Below are positions 1-7,682 of a stretch of 64,000 bases of DNA, piece after piece. Position numbers and translations under genes: made by a program. The stretch comes from Paenibacillus agilis (GTDB taxonomy: Bacteria > Bacillota > Bacilli > Paenibacillales > Paenibacillaceae): positions 62,001 through 126,000 of the forward strand of contig NZ_VNJK01000004.1 in the NCBI RefSeq assembly GCF_007786455.1, read 5' to 3'. Position 1 is the first letter of the stretch. Each line of letters begins with the position of its first letter. The notes beneath the pieces were generated by a model that was not told the origin of the DNA, ran no database searches, and worked only from the letters and a program-made list of their open reading frames with translations.

Positions 1-112
1 TGTTCAAGGTTCCGAATGTACATAAAATAAGAACATGATCATTCAGTAAGCGACGCAGCCTGCTGCGGTCATTTTTGCCTTCTACAACAATTACAATTTC
101 TGTGTCATTCAT
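1..112 (-). CDS. Toprim-domain protein, 5' part only (YusF / RNase M5-like)
   Basis: The gene starts at ATG 112 on the minus strand and runs out of the window, so only about 37 residues are visible. They begin MNDTEIVIVVEGKNDRSRLR, the start of a toprim fold: a hydrophobic beta strand, the VEGKxD glutamate motif, then a basic helix. In toprim enzymes that glutamate helps bind metal. A strong site (AAGGAAGGTG on the minus strand) lies about 8 nt before the ATG, which fixes the start. Small stand-alone toprim proteins in this group include RNase M5 (5S rRNA maturation) and YusF (unknown role). The visible part cannot separate these, so only the domain call is firm. Confidence 0.75.
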   Translation of the reverse strand, partial: MNDTEIVIVVEGKNDRSRLRRLLNDHVLILCTFGTLN

Positions 113-222
113 GTGCGTACACCTTCCTTACATGACAGTGACTAAACATGTCCCTTAATTCTATATAGTGTATCACAACTGTAGGAAAACGTTGCGCACG
201 GAACGCGCTGCATAAAAATAAA

Positions 223-245
223 CGGCTTGCTTAGCCAGCAAGCCG
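223..245 (-). terminator. Terminator of the YjcZ-like gene
   Basis: An 8-bp perfect stem (CGGCTTGC / GCAAGCCG) with a 7-nt loop is followed on the minus strand by TTTATTTTTA. It sits 25 nt after the stop of the 44-residue gene. Confidence 0.75.
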
Positions 246-269
246 CATGAGGGAGAGAGTGTGACACTG

Positions 270-404
270 TTAGAAACAGACAGCTTTTAAAATGATAACT
301 AATAAGATGAAGAGTACGAGGACGCAACCGACCCCTGTTAATCCGCCATAATTATTACCACCGTAGCAAGGATTAACATTGCAAGGATCCACACAATGAG
401 ACAT
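270..404 (-). CDS. YjcZ/sporulation-type small Gly-Cys-rich membrane peptide, 44 aa
   Basis: A 44-codon gene that is easy to miss because of its size. The product has a Cys/Asn/Gly-rich N-terminus (MSHCVDPCNVNPCYGG), then one hydrophobic segment at about residues 23-43 (VGCVLVLFILLVIILKAVCF). That is the layout of the YjcZ/YtzI-type sporulation peptides: a Gly-Tyr-rich head and one C-terminal membrane segment. An AGAGGTG ribosome site lies 7 nt before the ATG, and a clean terminator follows, so it forms its own transcription unit. The function of the family is unknown; a spore or forespore membrane location is inferred. The four cysteines in the head and tail are worth noting. Confidence 0.7.
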   Translation of the reverse strand: MSHCVDPCNVNPCYGGNNYGGLTGVGCVLVLFILLVIILKAVCF

Positions 405-532
405 TCTGTTCACCTCTTTCAGCTCTTATCATCGAACACAATGTATTGTATGAAGCAGGACAGCAGTCGTGCTGTGTGTTTACCCAGATCTAACGAAGAT
501 AGGTATTCGCCTGTATGTAAGAGGTAGGTGAA

Positions 533-1750
533 TTAGGTACGCTGCAGTTTTGAATTTACTGTCATCGTCTGCCAAGGGCGCTGCAATGGCATAAAGGCAA
601 TTGCAGCCATTAGAATGATGAAGGCGATAAAAAAAGGAGAGACATGAGAGCGAAGTTGCCCCGCCAACATTGGACCGAGAAATGATCCGATGGAGAAGGC
701 GATAGACAACGTTGAGAAAATACGGCCATAGCGAGATCCTCCGCTTAGCTGCAGAAGGTGTGCAGAAAGTGCTGGCAGTGTAACTCCTTTTGTCATGCCA
801 ATAAGAAATAAAGTGACATATAACGGCATTGGTGCATCAATGGCCATGCAGAAGAAAAGCAAAGATAAGCAAAATGAGCCAATCCAAGTTCGCAAGAAAG
901 CTGAGTATCGGTTCAAAAACAACAAGCTCAGCGTGAATAAGGCACCTAAACTAACAGCGGTGAACAACATTCCAGTCTTTACTACGGATTGCAGAGCATT
1001 GGCTGCGAAAGGAAGCTCAAAAAATAAAATACCTTGTGAACAAGCAATCGCTAAAGGAAGTAGAAAAAATCTTAGCGGTATAGGCTGTATCGCATCGGCT
1101 TGTGTACTTGTTTGGACTGCAGTTGTTTTGTGACCAGCTTGATCGGGTTGAAGCTCATTCTTTGTTTCATTGGCACTTCCTAAAACTCCTGCTGGTTTTG
1201 CATGCTGCGGCGGACGTATGAGAACGGATGCCAGTGCTCCGATAATAAGGAGACCAATTCCTAGTGCCTGAAAAGCCATCGTAAAACCGACCTTGGATAC
1301 AAGATAGGCCCCAGCAGCGGGGGATACAACGGAAGCGAGAGTATGGATTAGCCCATTGCCTGCCATCAACTTGCCTTGCTGTACTTGATCCTCTGCATAG
1401 CGAGCAAGCAGCGCTAAGCATGCAGGGGAGAGGAAGGCTAATACAAATCCGCTAATCGAACGGACGATAAGCAACTGCCACGGATCAGTAACATGGGCTT
1501 GTAAAATTAACAGTACACCAGCTCCCATTAGACTCCACATAATGAATATACGACTACCGTAACGATCGACACCGTATCCTGCCAGTAAATTCCCAGGTAA
1601 ATGGGTGAAGGAATATAAGCCCATCATAAGTCCTATAAAGGAAGGAGCGGCACCAAGGGATACAGCGAAAGGCGTCAAAATCGGATATTGGGCATGCAAA
1701 TCGAAGAAGGCCACGAACAAAAATAAATAGAGCCACACGACAGAACGCAA
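533..1750 (-). CDS. MFS transporter
   Basis: About 405 residues with twelve predicted membrane segments in two halves, separated by a hydrophilic loop at about residues 180-225. The A-loop motif between TM2 and TM3 is visible as GYGVDRYGSR, matching the major facilitator GxxxDRxGRR signature. The substrate cannot be told from sequence. Start choice: GTG 1759 and ATG 1756 overlap the GGGAGG site, while TTG 1750 (L-R-S-V-V-W) sits 8 nt after it and is preferred. The gene stands alone and is divergent from the membrane protein at 1931. No strong terminator is seen after its stop. A drug or metabolite efflux role would be typical but is only a guess. Confidence 0.85.
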   Translation of the reverse strand: MRSVVWLYLFLFVAFFDLHAQYPILTPFAVSLGAAPSFIGLMMGLYSFTHLPGNLLAGYGVDRYGSRIFIMWSLMGAGVLLILQAHVTDPWQLLIVRSISGFVLAFLSPACLALLARYAEDQVQQGKLMAGNGLIHTLASVVSPAAGAYLVSKVGFTMAFQALGIGLLIIGALASVLIRPPQHAKPAGVLGSANETKNELQPDQAGHKTTAVQTSTQADAIQPIPLRFFLLPLAIACSQGILFFELPFAANALQSVVKTGMLFTAVSLGALFTLSLLFLNRYSAFLRTWIGSFCLSLLFFCMAIDAPMPLYVTLFLIGMTKGVTLPALSAHLLQLSGGSRYGRIFSTLSIAFSIGSFLGPMLAGQLRSHVSPFFIAFIILMAAIAFMPLQRPWQTMTVNSKLQRT

Positions 1751-1875
1751 CGTCATCACCTCCCATGGAATTCGTTTATTCTATACTTGTACGCGCAATG
1801 GGACGAACTTAGTACATTCAGTAATCGTGGCAGATGAAATAGGAAGTCGTAATTTTAAAGGATGACTGTATGCTC

Positions 1876-1904
1876 TTACGTCCATATTGGAAATGATGTA
1901 TAAT
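1876..1904 (+). promoter_or_regulatory. SigA-type promoter for the 1931-3540 pair
   Basis: TTACGT and TATAAT hexamers are separated by 17 nt and lie 27 nt before the first ATG. The -10 is perfect and the -35 matches three of six bases. Confidence 0.55.
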
Positions 1905-1930
1905 ACGCTAAGAAAAACGAGAAAGGACAG

Positions 1931-2377
1931 ATGTACAAGATGGATATACAGATGGATACGTTATTTGAGTTCATTAAGCAGAACTGGATGCTGTTTCTAA
2001 TTGCACTTATTGTGCTGTTTGTTATTATCAGCTTTGTTAAGACGATGATTAAATGGGCGCTCGTTATTGTCATTGTAGCTGGCGTGGCCGTATATAGCGG
2101 GGTTACATGGAAAGATATTGATCAAGTTGTTACGACCGTGAAGGATGAAACGGTAGCCAAGCTTAAAGATCAAGCTATCCAAGCGATGAAGGATGAAGCA
2201 AGCAAAGCTACATATGAGCGCAATAAAGACGGCTCCTACACGGTTAAGACACCAAGCTTAGAGCTAATAGGACAAGCAGGCAGTACGAAAGTGCATGTTT
2301 CCCTTGGAGGCGTATCATTAGGTGAATGGGAAGCTACAGAGATGATTCGTCAGTTCATTGAAGGAGCGAAGAAATAA
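1931..2377 (+). CDS. Conserved membrane protein of unknown function, 148 aa
   Basis: The N-terminal third holds two hydrophobic stretches (about residues 19-38 and 40-58). A charged, helical, soluble region then runs to the C-terminus (VTTVKDETVAKLKDQAIQAM and following). I do not recognise a named family. Two in-frame ATGs (1931 and 1940) are possible; AGAAAGGA stands close to the first and 12 nt before the second. The stop overlaps the next start by 1 nt (TAATG), so translation of the transglutaminase gene is probably coupled to this one. A shared role at the membrane is inferred from the overlap. The soluble part most likely faces outward after the second segment, but topology is not certain. 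Confidence 0.7.
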   Translation: MYKMDIQMDTLFEFIKQNWMLFLIALIVLFVIISFVKTMIKWALVIVIVAGVAVYSGVTWKDIDQVVTTVKDETVAKLKDQAIQAMKDEASKATYERNKDGSYTVKTPSLELIGQAGSTKVHVSLGGVSLGEWEATEMIRQFIEGAKK

Positions 2378-3540
2378 TGATGGATGGATTGATGCAAGGA
2401 GGAACTGGCACGATAGTAACACTCCTGCTTGCACTTGTTCTATTCGTCAGTGTGTGGCAAGGGGTGAGCAGAGGCGCTTCGGGGTCGATGCAGCACCTCT
2501 TCTTTTTTGCTCTTCATGCGGTGCTGACACTAGCATCTATGTTCATCGCTTATCAGTTAGCGAATCAGCTGTCACCTATAGTTGTGGAATGGATCAAAGA
2601 AATGCAGCTTACCGTTCCAGCAGAGCCATCTTGGTGGGAACGCTCTTATTTAGCCGTCATGACCAGCATTCGTGACTTTGATTTTATGCGCGTGTTGCTA
2701 TTATTTGTTGTTATGTACTTTGTTGTCCGTCTTCTGCTGAATGTTGTGGAACGGTTGTTAATTTTAATATGGGTGCCATCTAGCAATGAATTAGATGAGC
2801 CGCATCTAAGAACAAAGCAGCGGACGTGGCCTCATCGCTTGCTCAGTCGTACGATAGGAGCGGTTGTTGGTGTTGTGACAGGTGCCATTCGTGTAGTCAT
2901 TATTGTGGCTGTGCTGTTTGGTGTCGTCACGCTGCAACCAAGCGGGGGCTTCAGTCGGGCTATTCAAGCATCGGATCTGTATCAGGAAGTCAGCAATCGT
3001 ATCGTAAAGCCAGTAGCCGGAAGTTGGATTACAGAGAAGCTGCCAGTGTTGTCATCTCAAGTAGAGCGGCAGTTCAAGGAGATGATGCATCGTCGCTATG
3101 AAGTGATCGATCAGCAAATTCCGCAAAATATCGAACAAGCAGCGGTAAAAATAACAGAAGGTGCTGCTTCTGATAAGGAAAAGGCTAGAAAGCTGTACGA
3201 TTGGATCGGAACACGCATTCAATACGATTGGGACAAAGCGAATAACTATTTAGATAAAGGTGTATGGAAAGAACAATCTCCTGCTGATACATTCAAGGAG
3301 AAGGCAGGGGTCTGCATCGACTATGCACGTTTATATGCGATGATGGCTCGTACAGTCGATCTTCAAGTTAAGGTGATTACGGGGCTAGGATATGACGGTA
3401 AAGGTGGCTATGGCCCCCATGCTTGGAATAGTGTGTATTTGACAGAAGAAGAGAAATGGATCCTGTTGGATACAACATGGGCCAGCACGGGAGATTGGTT
3501 CGATCGCCCTGATTTTTCCAAAACTCATATTCCTGACTAG
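2377..3540 (+). CDS. Membrane-anchored transglutaminase-like protein
   Basis: 387 residues. The first half contains four or five membrane segments. The C-terminal half (about 250-387) is a transglutaminase-core domain with the Cys-His-Asp triad visible as KAGVCIDYA, GPHAWNSV and LLDTTW. In bacteria this fold is usually a cysteine protease or acyl transferase acting at the envelope; the substrate here is unknown. It is coupled by a 1-nt overlap to the 148-aa membrane protein and followed at once by a hairpin terminator. The next gene encodes a penicillin-binding protein, so a cell-wall role is possible, but this is context only. All three catalytic residues are present, so it should be active. 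Confidence 0.85.
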   Translation: MMDGLMQGGTGTIVTLLLALVLFVSVWQGVSRGASGSMQHLFFFALHAVLTLASMFIAYQLANQLSPIVVEWIKEMQLTVPAEPSWWERSYLAVMTSIRDFDFMRVLLLFVVMYFVVRLLLNVVERLLILIWVPSSNELDEPHLRTKQRTWPHRLLSRTIGAVVGVVTGAIRVVIIVAVLFGVVTLQPSGGFSRAIQASDLYQEVSNRIVKPVAGSWITEKLPVLSSQVERQFKEMMHRRYEVIDQQIPQNIEQAAVKITEGAASDKEKARKLYDWIGTRIQYDWDKANNYLDKGVWKEQSPADTFKEKAGVCIDYARLYAMMARTVDLQVKVITGLGYDGKGGYGPHAWNSVYLTEEEKWILLDTTWASTGDWFDRPDFSKTHIPD

Positions 3541-3593
3541 TGTAGCACGCAACCCTTTGAAGCTTGTCATAGAAATGTGCTACACTTTATTTT
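3539..3593 (+). terminator. Long-loop terminator
   Basis: Perfect 10-bp arms (AGTGTAGCAC / GTGCTACACT) with a 28-nt loop, then TTATTTTA. The first arm begins inside the stop codon of the transglutaminase gene. Confidence 0.65.
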
Positions 3594-3609
3594 ACAGTAA
3601 TGATGATAG

Positions 3610-5712
3610 ATGACAGCAGGAAGGATGAGAGGATTGAGTCATCCACACAGAGATGATCCGCAGAAGCGGGAAATAATCAACAGGCGCCACTTTTCGTTTC
3701 GCTTGAATGCGTTCTTTTTCGTAACATTTGCCGTGTTCAGCGTGCTTATTATACGATTGGCTTTCCTGCAATTTGTTGAAGGACCTTCGATGAAAGAGAA
3801 AGAAACTCGGCTTGGTTACAAAACGACGGCAATTCCGCCGTTGCGTGGAACGATATACGATGCATCGAACGAACCGATTGCCTATTCCACCTCTACACAG
3901 TCTTTGTACTTCACGATTGAGAAGAACTATAAGTTGGAAGAGAATATGGCAGAAGCCAAGCAGTTGGCCAAGCAATTGGAAACTATTTTCAAAAATTACG
4001 GAGATCCAAATGTGAAGCAGCCTACAGCGGATGAAATAGTGAAAAGTATGGATTTGACGGGGCGCGTCAACTATACGTTTGTACCGCGGCTTATTAAGAC
4101 CGGGCTCAGTCAAAAAGAAGTTGCTTTCTTCCTTGAGAATAAGCCTGAACTTAAAGGGCTGGAGGTTATTGAGGATAGCGTTCGCAACTATGATAAAGAT
4201 GGCGTGGCTGTTCAGCTCGTGGGATACTTGAAGAAATTCAAGGGTGTTCGTGAGAGTTATGATTACTATAAGAATGTGCATGAAAATCGTGACACGATGC
4301 CCGATGAATTACGCTATTTGGAACATGAGGACGTTGGTGTAGACGGACTTGAGTATATGTATCAAGAAGAGCTGCGCGGGAAGAATGGCTTGAAGCGATT
4401 CCCGGTTAACGTTGCAGGACGAGTCATTGGAGAGATGGAGATGACGAAGCCTGAGCGGGGTCATAATCTTCATTTGACCATCGACCGCGATGTGCAGTTA
4501 AAGACGGAAGAAGCGATTACGAAGCATTTGGAGAAACTTCGCAATTCGCCAAACTCGATTGAACGAGCACCTTATGCGAAGACGGCTTATGCCGTAGCGA
4601 TGGAAGTGGACACGGGCAATATTGTGTCCATGGCAAGTATGCCGGACTACGATCCGAACGTATGGCGCAATGGCTCGATTTCACCTGAAGATCATAAGGC
4701 CAATCAGTTTTATATGGGTAACGGTACGATACGAGAAGTGTATCCACCGTATGAGGATGATCGTGAACGTATGAAGCACCCTTCTTCCTTGGTGTACCTT
4801 GGATCGGTTATGAAGCCTCTAACGGTACTAGTAGGTTTGCAAGAGCAGATGTTTGGTCTGCATGATACTTACTATGATCGTGGATATGCTGAAATTGGGC
4901 GTAAGGGCTATGAACGTAAAATTTGGAACTCCAATCGTCGAGTATACGGCGGTATGGATGCAGCTCGTGCTCTTCAAGTTTCTTCGAACCCATTCATGAT
5001 CGACATGGTCGGTAAACGATTGTTTAGTCGTACAGATAAAAATGGTTTGGAAGTATGGGACAGCTATATGGAGATGTTCGGACTCGGTGTACTGACGGGA
5101 AGCGGGCTTCCTGGAGAAAGTACAGGGGTTAAGGAATATATTGAAGATGCCAAGCGTTATAGTGCTCAATCCGCACTTGCAAGTGCATCCTTCGGTCAGA
5201 TGGGTAAATATACGACGCTTCAGCTTGCGCAGTATACAGCTATGTTAGCCAATCACGGTAAACGTCTGAAGCCTCAGTTTGTAAGTAAGATTACGGATGG
5301 CGAGGGGAACACCGTTAAGGAGTTCCAGCCGGAAATACTGAATGAGGCTCAGTTTAACGATGCATATTGGAAAGAAATCGAAGATGGCATGAGCAACGTA
5401 ACCGCTCATGGATTCGATGGATTCCCATATTCTTTCTATCGTAAAACAGGTACGTCCCAGCAGCAGGTCGGCGGCAAGCTTGTTGAGAACGGGGTAATTA
5501 TTGCCTATGCTCCAGCGGAAAAGCCTAAGCTGGCGGTAGTAGTAGTTGTCCCTGAGGGTGGATATGGTTCTTATTCCGCTGCCCCAATCGCACGTGCGAT
5601 CTTTGATGCTTATGACGAAGAAGTTGGTTTGACTGGCACTCCGCGCAAAAAGGCGGAAAACACAGCAAATGCTGCAAACAATGCAAATAATGAGCAATCA
5701 ACAGGACAATAG
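3610..5712 (+). CDS. Class B penicillin-binding protein (PBP2/PbpA type transpeptidase)
   Basis: About 700 residues. A basic cytoplasmic tail is followed by one membrane anchor (about 35-56), a PBP dimer domain and a transpeptidase domain. The three active-site motifs are in order: SVMK near residue 399 (acyl-enzyme serine), SSN near 458 and KTGT near 612. The family crosslinks peptidoglycan stem peptides outside the membrane. Length and order match PbpA/PbpH-type elongation or sporulation PBPs; I cannot assign one paralog. ATG 3610 has no good ribosome site. TTG 3634 has AAGGA 8 nt upstream and may be the true start, which would give a 692-residue protein. The C-terminal tail is Asn/Ala-rich. 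Strong terminators on both sides make it monocistronic. Confidence 0.9.
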   Translation: MTAGRMRGLSHPHRDDPQKREIINRRHFSFRLNAFFFVTFAVFSVLIIRLAFLQFVEGPSMKEKETRLGYKTTAIPPLRGTIYDASNEPIAYSTSTQSLYFTIEKNYKLEENMAEAKQLAKQLETIFKNYGDPNVKQPTADEIVKSMDLTGRVNYTFVPRLIKTGLSQKEVAFFLENKPELKGLEVIEDSVRNYDKDGVAVQLVGYLKKFKGVRESYDYYKNVHENRDTMPDELRYLEHEDVGVDGLEYMYQEELRGKNGLKRFPVNVAGRVIGEMEMTKPERGHNLHLTIDRDVQLKTEEAITKHLEKLRNSPNSIERAPYAKTAYAVAMEVDTGNIVSMASMPDYDPNVWRNGSISPEDHKANQFYMGNGTIREVYPPYEDDRERMKHPSSLVYLGSVMKPLTVLVGLQEQMFGLHDTYYDRGYAEIGRKGYERKIWNSNRRVYGGMDAARALQVSSNPFMIDMVGKRLFSRTDKNGLEVWDSYMEMFGLGVLTGSGLPGESTGVKEYIEDAKRYSAQSALASASFGQMGKYTTLQLAQYTAMLANHGKRLKPQFVSKITDGEGNTVKEFQPEILNEAQFNDAYWKEIEDGMSNVTAHGFDGFPYSFYRKTGTSQQQVGGKLVENGVIIAYAPAEKPKLAVVVVVPEGGYGSYSAAPIARAIFDAYDEEVGLTGTPRKKAENTANAANNANNEQSTGQ

Positions 5713-5729
5713 TAAACGAAGACAGAAGG

Positions 5730-5755
5730 CCTCTCCCCTGTGGAGAGGTCTTTTA
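5730..5755 (+). terminator. Terminator of the PBP gene
   Basis: A 7-bp G+C-rich stem (CCTCTCC / GGAGAGG) with a 5-nt loop, followed by TCTTTTATT. Confidence 0.85.
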
Positions 5756-5954
5756 TTGCCTATTTTTAAGGCTAATTCGCACAGTTTGGAAGGTCGTAAC
5801 ATAAAAATGAACATCATAAATATTTTTTATTTTTTTGGAGTAAATGTTGCATTAGAGAAAAAGTATTGTATACATCGAAAAAAGAAGCTAAAAGGTAACA
5901 TTATTGCATGAATCAAAGAAATAGCAACGTGACGATAGATGAGAGGGTGACAAG

Positions 5955-6062
5955 GTGAAGACAAAACAGAAGAAGATAGCAAAAAAGTCTGTCAAATGGA
6001 ATTCTGCCATCAAACGCTTTGTCATGGCGGTGTTGTTTTTAACTTTCATGTCTTCTTTGTAA
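5955..6062 (+). CDS. Predicted small basic membrane peptide, 35 aa
   Basis: A 36-codon frame from GTG 5955. AGAGGGTGACAAG stands just before the GTG at good spacing. The product has a strongly basic first half (MKTKQKKIAKKSVKW, eight Lys) and a hydrophobic end (FVMAVLFLTFMSSL). It is the only frame between two strong terminators, so it looks like a unit of its own. It does not match CmpA, and Prli42 resembles it only in size and layout. Alternatives are the remnant N-terminus of a secreted protein, since the layout is also that of a signal peptide cut short by TAA, or chance. No known function can be given. Confidence 0.45.
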   Translation: MKTKQKKIAKKSVKWNSAIKRFVMAVLFLTFMSSL

Positions 6063-6109
6063 GAAAAATCCGGGCGATACTGGATGATTATTCGATATCA
6101 TGCATTTTG

Positions 6110-6158
6110 AGAGACTGCTTGAAGCTATTTATTTGCTTCTATGGCAGTCTCTTTTTTG
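6110..6158 (+). terminator. Strong terminator after the 35-aa frame
   Basis: Nested stem: AGAGACTGC pairs with GCAGTCTCT, and inside it GAAGC pairs with GCTTC. Six T residues follow. Confidence 0.85.
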
Positions 6159-6319
6159 TAGGGACAGCGACCTACGAATTGCTTGGTTGTGCAGGTTCCG
6201 TTATGTTACAATATCGTTATGTGTAATTGGATAATAAATAGTTGACATAGCTTGTCACCAATGTTCGCGAAGGGTTGATAAGCTGAGCGATTGTCATATA
6301 GACGGGAGTGATGACAGCA

Positions 6320-7054
6320 ATGAGTAAATATGCATTATTAGCTCTCGACATGGACGGGACGCTTTTGGATGATGATCATGTTGTAAGCCAGGAGACAGCC
6401 AATGCCATCGCTGAAGCTCAACAGGCAGGCGTAACGGTGATGCTTTCTACAGGTAGGGCTATTCAGAATGCGCTTCCTTATGCAGAGGAGCTGGGTTTGA
6501 ATGGACCTTTAATTGTTGTTAACGGTAGTGAGATTTGGCGTAATCCACAGGAATTGTACATGCGGTATTTGCTGGATCGCGACGCGGTTCAACAAATGCT
6601 GAATTTGTCGGAGAAGTACGATACATGGTTCTGGGCTTATTCAACCAAGGCATTGTATAACCGTGAGAAGTGGAGTGGAGAAGTCGATCAAGAGGATTGG
6701 CTGAAATTCGGCTACTACAACGAAGATGTTGATGTGCTTTCGTCTATTTTGGCAGAACTGCAAGCGATAGGCGGTCTAGAGCTGACAAATTCTGCGCTAA
6801 CGAATATTGAGATCAATCCAGCGGGAATATCAAAGGCATCAGGCATTCGCACGGTATGCGAGCTGCTTGGGATTGAAATGTCACAAGTTGTGGCAGTTGG
6901 CGATAGTTTGAATGACCTTGCTGTCATTCAGCAAGCAGGATTAGGGGTTGCAATGGGGAATGCGCAGGATGCTGTGAAGCAAGCTGCGGATGTCGTTGTA
7001 GCTTCCAATAACGAGCACGGTGTAGCTGAAGTTATACGGCGCTTTATTTTGTAA
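6320..7054 (+). CDS. Cof-type HAD-superfamily phosphatase
   Basis: About 244 residues. The HAD motif I nucleophile and acid are D10 and D12 in LALDMDGTLL, motif II is in MLSTGRA, and motif IV is VVAVGDSLNDLAVI, with the two acids typical of the Cof/YidA class. The C2-type cap lies between about residues 80 and 180. These soluble enzymes dephosphorylate sugar phosphates, FMN/PLP or similar compounds; the real substrate is unknown. GTG 6308 and ATG 6311 sit on top of the GGGAG site, so ATG 6320 is preferred (11-nt spacing). It may be cotranscribed with the DUF456 gene 60 nt downstream, since no terminator lies between them. Confidence 0.88.
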   Translation: MSKYALLALDMDGTLLDDDHVVSQETANAIAEAQQAGVTVMLSTGRAIQNALPYAEELGLNGPLIVVNGSEIWRNPQELYMRYLLDRDAVQQMLNLSEKYDTWFWAYSTKALYNREKWSGEVDQEDWLKFGYYNEDVDVLSSILAELQAIGGLELTNSALTNIEINPAGISKASGIRTVCELLGIEMSQVVAVGDSLNDLAVIQQAGLGVAMGNAQDAVKQAADVVVASNNEHGVAEVIRRFIL

Positions 7055-7114
7055 TACGCGCTGTATTTCTATTTTTGAAACAAGAGAATATAGAGACAGT
7101 GAGGGGAAACACGT

Positions 7115-7600
7115 ATGGACATTCTCGGTTGGGTACTCATAATCGCGTTGTTTGTCATTGGTATGGCTGGCGCTATATTTCCGATATTGCCTGCAGCAGT
7201 AGCGGTTTACGGGGCGTTTTTCGTATACGGATGGTTCTTCGGTTTCGAATCGTTCAATTGGTTCTTCTGGACGATCCAGACACTAATAGTAGTGGCGTTG
7301 TTTGTTTCGGATTATGCAGTTAGTGCATGGGGAGTCAAGCGATTTGGCGGATCACGCCCGTCTATTATTGGCAGTACGATTGGTATTATAATAGGTCCAT
7401 TCGTCATTCCAGGAATCGGTCTTATTATTGGTCCTTTCCTCGGTGCATTTATCGGTGAGATGATATCAGGCTCTGATGTGCAGCGTTCGGCGAAGGCATC
7501 ATTGGGCGCGGTTGTAGGCTTGTTTACAAGTTCGGTTATTACGGTTATTTTGCAGCTAGTTATGATTATTTTATTCTTTGTATGGATCGCAATGTTCTAA
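7115..7600 (+). CDS. DUF456 family membrane protein
   Basis: 161 residues, almost wholly hydrophobic, with four or five membrane segments. The Gly/Pro-rich repeats (MAGAIFPILPAA; IGPFVIPGIGLIIGPFLGAF) are characteristic of DUF456/YqgC proteins, whose role is unknown. A GAGGGG site lies 8 nt before the ATG. It follows the HAD phosphatase and precedes the flippase gene by 82 nt, so all three could share a transcript. Substrate or partner cannot be judged. Confidence 0.82.
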   Translation: MDILGWVLIIALFVIGMAGAIFPILPAAVAVYGAFFVYGWFFGFESFNWFFWTIQTLIVVALFVSDYAVSAWGVKRFGGSRPSIIGSTIGIIIGPFVIPGIGLIIGPFLGAFIGEMISGSDVQRSAKASLGAVVGLFTSSVITVILQLVMIILFFVWIAMF

Positions 7601-7682
7601 GCGAGTCTTGAACAATCTGTAAGTTCTCAATTCTGAATTACCTTTGTGAATGGTGCATTAATAGAGAAAGAAGGGAAACCTG

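Noticed and set aside
3592-4281. 229-codon minus-strand frame at the start of the PBP gene
   Set aside because: It overlaps the coding strand of a clear penicillin-binding protein and has no ribosome site.
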